Made by a program: the position numbers and the translations under genes
Notes under the pieces: generated by a model
Told to the model about the DNA's origin: nothing
Database searches by the model: none
What the model saw: only the letters and a program-made list of their open reading frames with translations
Assembly: GCA_964580585.1 (NCBI GenBank)
Contig: CAZOKZ010000005.1
Location: 1-64,000, forward strand
Reading direction: 5' to 3'
Origin: CAZOKZ01 sp964580585
Lineage (GTDB): Bacteria; Sumerlaeota; Sumerlaeia; SLMS01; JAHLLQ01
Length of the DNA stretch: 64,000 nucleotides
Part shown: positions 19,792 through 28,299 of the stretch, piece after piece
Numbering within the stretch: the first letter of the stretch is position 1
Layout of the letters: each line of letters starts with the position of its first letter

Positions 19792-21325
19792 TCAGGACAC
19801 CACCTTCTTGAGGGAGTTTGAGCATTTCTTCCAACAACTTCGGGTCATCGTAGTCATATTGATCGAAATGGATTTTATGCGTTCCGCGAATGCGCGGCGT
19901 TCCAGCGTGGTACATGCCCGACGGATACAGCATCCAAGCTTCTGGGCGGTCGGCGCCACGCACCAGACCGTCTTTGTCAAAGAAAGATGCCGTCTCCGTC
20001 CCCCACGGCAATGTTTCCATTTCCGACTCCGGACGTAATTCATACATCAGGCGCTCGGTTGCAGTGGGTACCGGTTCGTCGAACGTCACATACGCAATCA
20101 AATGGAATCCCGCACGCACATAAACCAGCGGGTGGTTATTACGCTCGCCATAATAACCGGCGGTTTCTGGTATGGCCGGATCGATTTTACCGTCCACCTC
20201 GCGCGCCAAGGCAAATTCTCCTTTTGGCGAAGCGCCAAATTCCGCGCGCGCGGCGTTTTCCAATGGATCCAGCGGATAAATACGATGGTAACACCCACAG
20301 GCATACACCGCTTCGGACAACAACGGCCGATTACGCTGATCCAACGTAATGCGGATAAGCTGTCCCTCGACGTTACCCGCTTCCGGATCGTTGGGCTTCA
20401 GCTCGGGGTGATCAGGGTACCAAAACGAATAATTCAACTGGTTGTGCCATTGGCCCTTCATATAGGCACGCGACACATATCCATAAACCGTAGGATGATT
20501 CGTATCGATGGACGCGATGGGATGACCATGGCGGTCGGGAATCAACTCGGCGCGACCCAGATAATCGTCGCGGAAATCCGGGGAGTAGTCTGGCGCGATT
20601 TCCTGAACTACGACAGGCGCGTAATACGCCAATAATTCGTCCTCATTTGCCAACGGCAAATATGCGCGGGTGGCATCGTCTTGCGACTTGTCCGGGCTGT
20701 AAACACGCCGTAATTGGTAATCACGCCAGTTTGGGCCACGATACTCGTGCCGGGCGTGATTCCAAATCCAAGCCTTCACAAACGGTACGGCAGGCAACGT
20801 CGCCAATTGTCGTAATAATCCACCCGAGTGCGGTTCCGCATCGGGTAACGCATCCTCGATTGCATCGATCCACGCGCGACGGTCTTTTTCCGTCGTCAGA
20901 ACATCCCGTTCCGCCCGTTCGCGTTGAGCCACCACGTTCAGCAATTCCTCGACGGCGGCGGGCGATTCATCCTGCAATCCTTGCAACCCCATCAGCAGAT
21001 TCCGCCTCCCCAGTTCCAACATGCCGTCCAACACCGCGCGCGATTGCTCGTCAAACAAAGTGGGCAACGCCACCAAGGCCTTGGTTTGTTCCAGCCGCAG
21101 ACGCAATTCTGAATCAACACCCAGCCAGGGACGATTTTCCAACGGTCGTTTCGTTACATCCCACGTCAGAGAATGCGCGCGCGCTTCGTCCGCCAACCGA
21201 TTCAGCTCCATGCTGGCATTCAACAAACGCGGCTCGCTTTTCACCCACGAGGGAGAATGAACGGAACAAGCAGTCGATACCAGGAGAATCGAAAAAGCAA
21301 CTATTTGGAGAAGGAAACGTCTCAT
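19721..21325 (-). CDS. Uncharacterised lipoprotein in the exporter operon
   Basis: 534 residues from the ATG at 21325, chosen because it starts a lipoprotein signal (MRRFLLQIVAFSILLVSTAC, Cys20). Upstream in-frame codons would bury it. I do not recognise the family. The mature part has a central conserved-looking region rich in aromatic and charged residues: YAPVVVQEIAPDYSPDFRDD, HPTVYGYVSRAYM, WHNQLNYSFWYPDHPE and YACGCYHRIYPLDP. The CGC pair and several His could bind metal or form an active site, but no known catalytic motif is evident. The gene order lipoprotein, TPR lipoprotein, RND exporter suggests a dedicated envelope complex. Confidence 0.7.
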   Translation of the reverse strand: MRRFLLQIVAFSILLVSTACSVHSPSWVKSEPRLLNASMELNRLADEARAHSLTWDVTKRPLENRPWLGVDSELRLRLEQTKALVALPTLFDEQSRAVLDGMLELGRRNLLMGLQGLQDESPAAVEELLNVVAQRERAERDVLTTEKDRRAWIDAIEDALPDAEPHSGGLLRQLATLPAVPFVKAWIWNHARHEYRGPNWRDYQLRRVYSPDKSQDDATRAYLPLANEDELLAYYAPVVVQEIAPDYSPDFRDDYLGRAELIPDRHGHPIASIDTNHPTVYGYVSRAYMKGQWHNQLNYSFWYPDHPELKPNDPEAGNVEGQLIRITLDQRNRPLLSEAVYACGCYHRIYPLDPLENAARAEFGASPKGEFALAREVDGKIDPAIPETAGYYGERNNHPLVYVRAGFHLIAYVTFDEPVPTATERLMYELRPESEMETLPWGTETASFFDKDGLVRGADRPEAWMLYPSGMYHAGTPRIRGTHKIHFDQYDYDDPKLLEEMLKLPQEGGVLNDVASSPYSQPHDHKRMLGGLQH

Positions 21326-21662
21326 GACACAATCCAGCGGGGCGCTCGTTTCGTAAAGGACAAAAAGCCCGCGAAACGATGATGGCCATTCGCATGCCAA
21401 GCCAATTCTCCACCACAGGTAACTCATTTTACGTCATTTGCTCCCCGAAGCGTGAAAATATTACCGCGAGTTACATGAAATAATTCCTTGTGTCGATTCG
21501 CGAATCGCCACCTTCCGCAAAACCAAATGACCGAAAGTTGACGAATCGTCATACCGCAGTAGCTTTTACACTCAACCGGATAAAAACGAACATTTTCATT
21601 CCGTCTGGCACCATTTATCGCTAGGGATGGTTCAGTTCCAATTCGACACGGCCACAAAATCG

Positions 21663-23531
21663 ATGAGTCTCAAACAACGTTTCGCGATTTTTTCGATCAT
21701 CTTTATCGTCCTGACGGGTATTTTCGTCTGGACGATCGACGCGCAAACGGACGAAGTCCATCGTGTTCGCCGTAATATCGAGGACGATTGGCAGGAAATC
21801 CAGCTTCTGTTTCATCTTCAGGAACACGTGAGCGAACTGCACCACCATTTTGAGCTGGAAGAACCGGCTGTTGCCGCCGAGAAAAGCAACGTTCGGCTGG
21901 CGGCCTTCAAAAAAGACCTCAAGAAGTTACGCGATCATGCGGAAGACGATTTGAGTGGAAGCGAAGGCGAAGAATACGAATTCGCAGCGTTGTCGGAGTT
22001 GGAAAAGAATTTCGACCTTTGGGCTGATTTCATCGAAAGCGTCGAATCCGGGACAGCAGTGGATCATCAAAAAATCGTTTCACGCGCCAATTCTTTGTAC
22101 CACGAAAGCAGCGCCGCCATTTCTGGATTTTCGACGGGTTCTCTCAAGGAACTGGACAATGCACTCAATAGTCTGAGCGATAGCGAAGACCGCATCGAGG
22201 ATATGGCGCGCCATTGGACACTGGGTATGATCGGCCTCCTCGTTCTGGCATGGGGCGGATTCGTATTCTGGTTGATGGTGCCGATTCGTCGTTTACGCCA
22301 CATGGTGCGGAAACTCCGCGCGCGTCAATTCGATGTCCGTCCCCCAAAAGAAACCAGCGGTGAAATTGGCGAGTTGACAACGTCGTTCATCGAAATGTCG
22401 CGTGAAATCCGTACCTTTACCCAGGAACTGGAATCCCGCGTTGCCGACCGTACTCGCGAACTCGAAGCCTCGCGCCAGCAGTTGCGCCAAATGCTCGATC
22501 GATTGCCCGATGCCGTGGGTCTTGCCGGTTCGGACGGCCGTATTTTGATGAGCAACGAATCCTACGAAACGTTGTTGGGAAATAACCAACAATCGCGTTT
22601 GGATGAAATTCTCGAGGCTCCCACCACCCCACAGGGCTATTACTGCTGGGAAACAAATGACGGGCGCACTCGCTACTTGGATGTTCAAAGTTACACGCTG
22701 TCTCCTTGCGAAGACAATCAAGACAATGTGGTGGTGTTGGAATACGTGCGCGACATGACGCGCCAATACGAAATCGAAGCCGCCCTGACCACGACGCAAA
22801 AACTGGCCGCCATCGGGCGATTATCCTCGGGTATTGCGCACGAAATCAATAATCCGCTGACGGCAATTGCCGCCTGCGCCGAAGGGTTGATCAAGCGCCT
22901 GAACAACGAACGTCTCGAACGTGAAACGTTCGCCGACTATCTCGAAACGATTCGCGAAGAAGTTTTCACCTGTAAACAGATCACCGAAAAATTGCTCGAC
23001 TTTTCCCGCCAACGCGAAGAACCCCCGGCCCTTATTCATCTCGGCGACATTGCATCCGACACGGTTCATCTGACCGAACCGCTTGCTTCGAAGAAAAACG
23101 TCCGCGTGGAAATTGCTTCCACTATAGACGACGACCAATTGTATTCCAACGCTCGAGCCATTCGGCAAATCCTTTTGAATCTGATTCTCAACGGCATCGA
23201 AGCCTGCAACGAAGGCGGAGGCATTCTCGTGCGTCTGGAAGGGTCCGAGGAAGACGTAGCCGTGCGTATCGAAGACGACGGCACCGGTATCGCCCCCGAA
23301 CATCTCGAACATTTGTTCGAACCGTTTTTCACCCACCGCCGCGATCAAAGCGGCACGGGCCTTGGTCTGTTTGTCTGCCAAGGCCTTGTGAACGCGCTCG
23401 GCGGATCGCTGGCGGCGGAAAGTGAAGGCGCTGGCAAAGGAGCCACCTTCACCGTCCAATTGCCACGCCGACGTAAAGCCGCTGAACCTGCCCCCCAAGC
23501 AACCTACCAGGAAAACAACGCCCATGTCTGA
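21663..23531 (+). CDS. Membrane sensor histidine kinase (HAMP-PAS-HisKA-HATPase)
   Basis: 622 residues from the ATG at 21663; an in-frame ATG at 21627 is less likely because it precedes the natural membrane anchor. One helix at about 8-28, an all-helical periplasmic sensor (about 30-190) and a second helix at about 195-215 precede a HAMP domain (IRRLRHMVRKLRARQFDVRP). A coiled coil and a PAS domain (about 285-380) follow. The phosphoacceptor His393 lies in SSGIAHEINNPL. N, G1 and G2 boxes are present (NLILNGIEACN, EDDGTGIAP, GTGLGLF). The kinase is NtrB-like and its stop overlaps the regulator's start by 8 bp, so the two form a two-component pair. Confidence 0.92.
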   Translation: MSLKQRFAIFSIIFIVLTGIFVWTIDAQTDEVHRVRRNIEDDWQEIQLLFHLQEHVSELHHHFELEEPAVAAEKSNVRLAAFKKDLKKLRDHAEDDLSGSEGEEYEFAALSELEKNFDLWADFIESVESGTAVDHQKIVSRANSLYHESSAAISGFSTGSLKELDNALNSLSDSEDRIEDMARHWTLGMIGLLVLAWGGFVFWLMVPIRRLRHMVRKLRARQFDVRPPKETSGEIGELTTSFIEMSREIRTFTQELESRVADRTRELEASRQQLRQMLDRLPDAVGLAGSDGRILMSNESYETLLGNNQQSRLDEILEAPTTPQGYYCWETNDGRTRYLDVQSYTLSPCEDNQDNVVVLEYVRDMTRQYEIEAALTTTQKLAAIGRLSSGIAHEINNPLTAIAACAEGLIKRLNNERLERETFADYLETIREEVFTCKQITEKLLDFSRQREEPPALIHLGDIASDTVHLTEPLASKKNVRVEIASTIDDDQLYSNARAIRQILLNLILNGIEACNEGGGILVRLEGSEEDVAVRIEDDGTGIAPEHLEHLFEPFFTHRRDQSGTGLGLFVCQGLVNALGGSLAAESEGAGKGATFTVQLPRRRKAAEPAPQATYQENNAHV

Positions 23532-24906
23532 ATCACTGCACGTTCTACTCGTCGATGACGAAGCCGCCATCCGCCGCATACTCGGCAACGAATTACGCTC
23601 GAATGGATTGGAAGTCGATACCGCCGAAAGCGCCGCTCAAGCCCGTCAATGGCTCGGCTCGCACACGCCTGACGTCATTGTGCTCGACGTCCGCATGCCC
23701 GGCATGAGCGGCGACGTATTCCTGCGCGAGTTACCCACGCTCTCGCCCAATGTTCCGGTCATCATTTTAACCGGACACGCGAACGTGGACCTCGCCGTGC
23801 AATGTATGAAAGACGGCGCCAGCGACCTGATCACGAAACCTTGCTCAGTAGAGCATTTAGAGATGGCAATTCGCCGCGCCGCGGAAACCCAGCACCTGCG
23901 CGAAGCCAACCGGACCCTGATGAAATACGCGCGCTCTGTTGCGGAAGCCCCTGCGCGCATGATTGGTTCGTCCGGAAAAATGAAGCGCCTCTTCGAAATG
24001 ATCGACCGTGTCGCCATGACCGATGAACCCGTGTTGATTATCGGCGAAAGCGGTACGGGCAAGGAATTGATTGCCCGGGAAATTCAGGAAAAATCCCGCC
24101 GGGCTAAAAAACCGTTTCTGACCGTAAACTGCGCTGCCGTAACGGAAACACTGCTCGAAAGCGAACTCTTCGGCCACGAAAAAGGCGCCTTCAGCGGTGC
24201 CGATGAACGGCGCCTCGGGTTCTTTGAACTCGCGCACGAGGGAACGCTGTTCCTCGATGAAATCGGCGACATGCCCTTGACGATGCAGCCCAAATTACTA
24301 CGCGTTTTGCAATCCGGTGAATTCCGTCGCGTCGGAGGAAATAAAACGTTGCACGCGGATGTGCGCATCATCGCCGCCACCAACAAATCCTTGATCGACG
24401 AAGTCCGCGAAGGCCGTTTTCGCGAGGATCTGATGCATCGCGTAAACACGATTATCCTGGAATCGCCTCCCTTGCGCGTGCGCATCGAAGACATGGATGA
24501 AAGCGTGGATTTTTTCCTGAAAGAAATCGAACCGGGAGCATCCACCCGCCACGAATTCGCACCCGAAACGCTCGAACGTATGCGCGCCTATGATTGGCCA
24601 GGCAATGTGCGCGAGTTGCGTAACGTGGTGCGCCGCGCCGTTATTCTCTGCCCCGATTCGACCATCACACCCGACTATCTACCCAGCCATCTGCTCCGTC
24701 CCCGTGGTGAGCAGGAAAACCTCCATACACCCTCTTCGTCCAGCTTCCTCGATCGAACGCTCGCAGAGATGGAACGCCAGCACATCATTGCCGTTTTAGA
24801 AGATTGCCAAGGCAATAAAACTCAGGCAGCCAAACGCCTGGGCGTATCGGTCAAAACACTTTACAATAAATTCGAAGCGTGGGGTATCGAGAGCGAATCG
24901 CCCTGA
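23524..24906 (+). CDS. NtrC-family sigma-54-dependent response regulator
   Basis: 460 residues from the ATG at 23524. The receiver domain (about 5-120) has acidic pocket D11-D12, phosphoacceptor D55 and K105. The AAA+ domain has Walker A GESGTGK (174-180), the loop that contacts sigma-54 written as GAFSGA (221-226, instead of the usual GAFTGA) and Walker B LFLDEIGDM. The C-terminal Fis-type helix-turn-helix (GNKTQAAKRLGVSVKTLYNK) binds DNA. It is the partner of the overlapping kinase gene. Its 3' end overlaps the convergent hydrolase gene by 46 bp. The targets are unknown; the flanking exporter and lipid-modifying operons are the nearest candidates. Confidence 0.93.
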   Translation: MSESLHVLLVDDEAAIRRILGNELRSNGLEVDTAESAAQARQWLGSHTPDVIVLDVRMPGMSGDVFLRELPTLSPNVPVIILTGHANVDLAVQCMKDGASDLITKPCSVEHLEMAIRRAAETQHLREANRTLMKYARSVAEAPARMIGSSGKMKRLFEMIDRVAMTDEPVLIIGESGTGKELIAREIQEKSRRAKKPFLTVNCAAVTETLLESELFGHEKGAFSGADERRLGFFELAHEGTLFLDEIGDMPLTMQPKLLRVLQSGEFRRVGGNKTLHADVRIIAATNKSLIDEVREGRFREDLMHRVNTIILESPPLRVRIEDMDESVDFFLKEIEPGASTRHEFAPETLERMRAYDWPGNVRELRNVVRRAVILCPDSTITPDYLPSHLLRPRGEQENLHTPSSSSFLDRTLAEMERQHIIAVLEDCQGNKTQAAKRLGVSVKTLYNKFEAWGIESESP

Positions 24907-25607
24907 GTTCGTGAAACGCACTGCTCAAATTGCGCACGCGTCCAACGCGTTGTGCATTCGCGAATTTCATCGAGTCGATCGAGAAAAAAATGGTCCGTCC
25001 CCGTCAGTGTCGTTCGATGTGCGAACGACACGGGGGATCGTTGTTCCAACTCCTCGATTTCCGACGATGAAACGGAGAAATCATCCTCGGCAACGAGCAA
25101 CTCCGCACGCAAATTTCTGATACGCCAATCATCGGGCAATGCACGAAGCGGTGGACTGATCGCAAACGCTGACGTCTCCGTCCCCGCGAGCAATAACGCC
25201 AGCGCGCCGCCGTAAGAATATCCCGCAACGGCCTCGCCCATAATCCAGTCACCTAAATTTTGCGCGCGCAACCAATCCAGGCATATTTTCGCATCCTGCA
25301 AATCGTCCGCTGTACTGGTGGCAATGTGATGATCGCGGAAAAAAGCCGCACGGCGTTGTGCGATTTCCTCTTCGGGGACGGAGCCATCCTGTGCACGATA
25401 TTCCCAAGCCAACGCCACACCGCCACCCGCGGCAATCCCTTCGATCAACGCGCGAACGACGGGATTGTCTGGCGTACCGCCCAAAAAAGGATGCGGACAT
25501 TGCACCAGAACCCGCAGCCAGACAGGCTCGGATTTCGGATAACACAATACACCGCGCAGAGTATGCGAACCGGCTTGAATTTCAACTCGTTCGTCGATTA
25601 ACAACAT
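24861..25607 (-). CDS. Alpha/beta hydrolase
   Basis: 248 residues from the ATG at 25607, overlapping the aminotransferase stop by 10 bp. The fold shows an oxyanion-type HPHP-like start (VLVQCPHPFLGGT), the nucleophile elbow G-Y-S-Y-G-G, an acidic residue after the sixth strand (LLVAEDDFSV) and a late histidine (GTDHFF), giving a Ser-Asp-His triad. The overall look resembles hydrolases that accompany acyl-ligase genes in exopolysaccharide/exosortase-type clusters, but no exosortase is visible here. A role in releasing or proofreading an acyl intermediate is inferred from the operon. Three decamer copies (one inexact) encode GTD, GTE and SVP. Confidence 0.78.
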   Translation of the reverse strand: MLLIDERVEIQAGSHTLRGVLCYPKSEPVWLRVLVQCPHPFLGGTPDNPVVRALIEGIAAGGGVALAWEYRAQDGSVPEEEIAQRRAAFFRDHHIATSTADDLQDAKICLDWLRAQNLGDWIMGEAVAGYSYGGALALLLAGTETSAFAISPPLRALPDDWRIRNLRAELLVAEDDFSVSSSEIEELEQRSPVSFAHRTTLTGTDHFFLDRLDEIRECTTRWTRAQFEQCVSRTQGDSLSIPHASNLL

Positions 25608-28174
25608 GGAGCCTCCGCAAGCGAATGGCATAAAGCTCCCTCGAATACCTCTGCCACGCGCGCGATCTCCTCGCTTGTGGCGATCAACGGTGGTTCGAAC
25701 GTAAGCACGTTCCTCTCCGTCCCCGTTTTGCCTGCCAGAACACCGCGCACGCGCATTTCACGCAACACTTTATCGCACAACTCCGTCCCCGGTTCTCCGT
25801 CCCCTTCGATCAGTTCCACGCCAATCATCAGCCCCAAACCACGAACTTCCGAAATACAATTGTGCCGTTTGGCGATCGCATTCAACAGTGCGCAAAACTC
25901 CGTCCCCCGAGTGTGTGACTGCTCGACAAGTCCGTCGCGCTCGAGAATTTCCATCACTTTCAACCCCGTCGCCATTGGAACCAAATTTCCCCCAAACGTC
26001 GATGCCGCCGGTCGCGTGCAATGCCGCGCTACCGATTCCGATGCAAGCCATGCCGCCGCGGGTAAACCGTTCGTCATTGCTTTTGCCACTGCCATTAGGT
26101 CGGGCGATACTTCCGCGTGCTCGATACCAAACCAACGACCCGTTCGACCAAATCCCGTTTGCACTTCATCGACGATTAGCAATATTCCAAATTCATCGAG
26201 AAGCGCACGCGCCGCGCGTAAATATTCAAACGGCATCACATGAATTCCGCCGTTTCCCTGCACAGGTTCAAGAATCATGGCCGCGATTGAATCGGGCTCG
26301 GCTTGTTCGATCACTTGACGCAACTCGATAATCGCCGCATCAATCGCATCTTGTTGAGGGACGGAGAGACGATGCACCACAGCCGGCGGATACGGGTCCA
26401 CGCGCCACATATCGATACCCGTCACCGCCAGCGACAAAGACGTGCGGCCGTGCAAACCGTTTTCAAACGCGAGGAAATCCCGGCGACCCGTAGCTTGACG
26501 CGCAGCGATTAACGCACCTTCGATCGCGCCACTGCCATCGGCGCAAAAAAATACGCGCGACAGAGGGGACGGAGCTTTTTCAATTAACCGTTCGGCCAAT
26601 GCAATCATCGGCTCCGTTAAATAGATCGTCGTCGTATGTTGCAATACGCCCAATTGATCTGTGGCGGCGGCCACCACTTCCGGATGACAATGCCCCAGCC
26701 CATTGACGGCCACGCCTGCATAAAAATCCAGATATTTTCTGCCTGCGCGATCCCACACCTCCGTCCCCACGCCGCGCACAAGCTCAACGGGGTCGTCACC
26801 ATAAAAATGATAGAGGCAAGGCATCATCACGCGTCGTTTTCTTTCCAATAAACTTGCCATCAGTAAATACCTCCTGCCACTGCGGCTTCGATCTTTCGCA
26901 TCGGACGAGGGCAAAACAACCCATCGGGTAATTGTTGCGCTTCATCGCGCTCCATGACGTTCAAAAGCAACGCCGACTCATCGAAACGATGAAACACAAC
27001 TTGCCCCCATTGCCCTTCACCTACGCTTTGACCGCTATTTTCAAGGTCTTTCAACATTACAACCAAACGTTCGCCATGGGATCGATAAACCAACGGTTTT
27101 TTCGCATCGCATTCCACCATGCAACCGAACAGCGAATTTCCATACCCATTTATCAGCTCTGTCCCCACGCCCAATTGTTGTTTCAGCCAATCGCTTTCCT
27201 GAGGTGTGATACTTTGCCCGCCCAGATGAACTAACTTCAAGCGCTCAACCCAATCGCCTCGTTTGGTTTCGAGCAAATTTCGCAAGAGGGACGGAGTCAC
27301 AAACAGCGCATCGACATATTCGCGTTCGAGCAATACCAATGTCTGCGTCCCCACATGCTCCAAATGCCGCATGGACGCCGCGCTATTCGGTAACATCCGA
27401 CGATGCCAGCGCGGATCGAAATCGATTTTCAGCGCATCGCAATGCGTTGTCGCTTGCGCCAATGCATCGGCTGCTTTACCGATGATGTGCGGTCCCGTCG
27501 GCCCGGCAAACAACCACTGTTCGAGGCGCGGAAAACCCCGACGCGCGAGTTCCTCCACCAAGGGACGGACAAACGCCGTCTCGAAATCCGCGCGCGTCCA
27601 TGCCACCGTCCACGGCGCGCCGAGCGTCCCGCCCGTTTCACCCAAAATCAACGAACGGCCTTCTCGCAGAATCTTTCTGGGCACAAGTTCGCGAAACGGA
27701 AGCCGCGCCAGGTCATCGCGATTCATCGTTCCAAACGCTTCTAAATCATTGAGCGTTTTCAAATCATCCGCACGCAAACCCAACGCCGCTGCACGCTGAA
27801 CCCAGTACGAAGAACCGTCGTTTTCATCCAGATGAAGTGCCAAAACGTTTCGCTGCCGCTCCGTCAAATTCACATCGAGGGACGGAGAGCGGGTGAACGC
27901 CACTGGCGCTTCTTTCATTTCGATCTCCGGGTAAAACGGAATGCGTTTGAAAATCGATTCGAGCAAAGACCCGAGTTTCAACGCGATGAATTTGTTCCCT
28001 TCGATCTTCAATTTTCCTGTAAAGAAAGCTCGTTGCGGTGAAATCTCTGCGCGGATTAACTGAACGTAAGTTTCCGCCTCTAATCGAAACCCGCACGTTG
28101 CTTGTATCTCCGTCCCCAGCACCTCCAACCCTTCGTCCGTTTCGCACAACACCCATGTTCGTTCCTCCGTCCCC
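24993..28174. repeat. Dense cluster of the dispersed decamer GGGGACGGAG / CTCCGTCCCC
   Basis: Exact copies here start at 25176, 25374, 25715, 25781, 25795, 25898, 26565, 26759, 28108 and 28165. Near copies (one or two mismatches) start at 24993, 26357, 27157, 27287, 27343, 27561 and 27878. All are inside coding sequence, in different reading frames and both orientations, encoding GTE, SVP, GDG or PSP in the host proteins. Outside this cluster, exact copies start at 12299, 17658, 17887, 19147, 19994, 24694, 30733, 32913, 34823, 49175, 49193, 49302, 49319, 50561 and 63185 (counted by eye). Confidence 0.85.
25598..26860 (-). CDS. Class III PLP-dependent aminotransferase
   Basis: 420 residues from the ATG at 26860, whose A is also the last base of the preceding stop (TGATG coupling). 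Family marks are GLGHCHPEVVAA near the start, the phosphate-binding GSGAIEGALIAAR (usually GSEAxExAxK, here with G-A in place of E-A), VDEVQTGFGRTG with the PLP-contacting Asp, and the Schiff-base Lys in MAVAKAMTNGLP. Relatives act on ornithine, 4-aminobutyrate, diamines or long-chain omega-amino compounds. Next to an acyl ligase and a thioester-reductase-like gene, amination of an aldehyde is a plausible step. This gene has the densest packing of the decamer repeat in the window. Confidence 0.87.
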   Translation of the reverse strand: MASLLERKRRVMMPCLYHFYGDDPVELVRGVGTEVWDRAGRKYLDFYAGVAVNGLGHCHPEVVAAATDQLGVLQHTTTIYLTEPMIALAERLIEKAPSPLSRVFFCADGSGAIEGALIAARQATGRRDFLAFENGLHGRTSLSLAVTGIDMWRVDPYPPAVVHRLSVPQQDAIDAAIIELRQVIEQAEPDSIAAMILEPVQGNGGIHVMPFEYLRAARALLDEFGILLIVDEVQTGFGRTGRWFGIEHAEVSPDLMAVAKAMTNGLPAAAWLASESVARHCTRPAASTFGGNLVPMATGLKVMEILERDGLVEQSHTRGTEFCALLNAIAKRHNCISEVRGLGLMIGVELIEGDGEPGTELCDKVLREMRVRGVLAGKTGTERNVLTFEPPLIATSEEIARVAEVFEGALCHSLAEAPCC

Positions 28175-28299
28175 GAACGCAAACAAATCGCCACGGGCAC
28201 GCCTACCTGGCGCAACAAACGATGCTCGCTGTCCGACATACGCGCGGGCAACCAGGCACGAATGTATCGATCGCAAATTTCCAGCGCCGTTGGCTCCAT
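26860..28299 (-). CDS. SCP2-like domain fused to a PaaK-like AMP-forming acyl ligase
   Basis: 479 residues. The first ~120 residues look like a sterol-carrier-protein-2 lipid-binding fold, with the characteristic end AFFTGKLKIEGNKFIALKLGSLL. From about 150 on, the sequence follows AMP-forming ligases of the phenylacetate-CoA-ligase type: P-loop-like LILGETGGTLGAP (about 215), ALFVTPSLL, LKLVHLGGQSITP and a GYGNSLFG adenylate-binding motif. The normal C-terminal lid domain seems short or absent. A ligase carrying its own lipid-presenting domain would activate a fatty or polyketide acid. It starts directly against the reductase stop and its own stop shares a base with the aminotransferase ATG. 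The SCP2 assignment is by eye. Confidence 0.75.
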   Translation of the reverse strand: MEPTALEICDRYIRAWLPARMSDSEHRLLRQVGVPVAICLRSGTEERTWVLCETDEGLEVLGTEIQATCGFRLEAETYVQLIRAEISPQRAFFTGKLKIEGNKFIALKLGSLLESIFKRIPFYPEIEMKEAPVAFTRSPSLDVNLTERQRNVLALHLDENDGSSYWVQRAAALGLRADDLKTLNDLEAFGTMNRDDLARLPFRELVPRKILREGRSLILGETGGTLGAPWTVAWTRADFETAFVRPLVEELARRGFPRLEQWLFAGPTGPHIIGKAADALAQATTHCDALKIDFDPRWHRRMLPNSAASMRHLEHVGTQTLVLLEREYVDALFVTPSLLRNLLETKRGDWVERLKLVHLGGQSITPQESDWLKQQLGVGTELINGYGNSLFGCMVECDAKKPLVYRSHGERLVVMLKDLENSGQSVGEGQWGQVVFHRFDESALLLNVMERDEAQQLPDGLFCPRPMRKIEAAVAGGIY

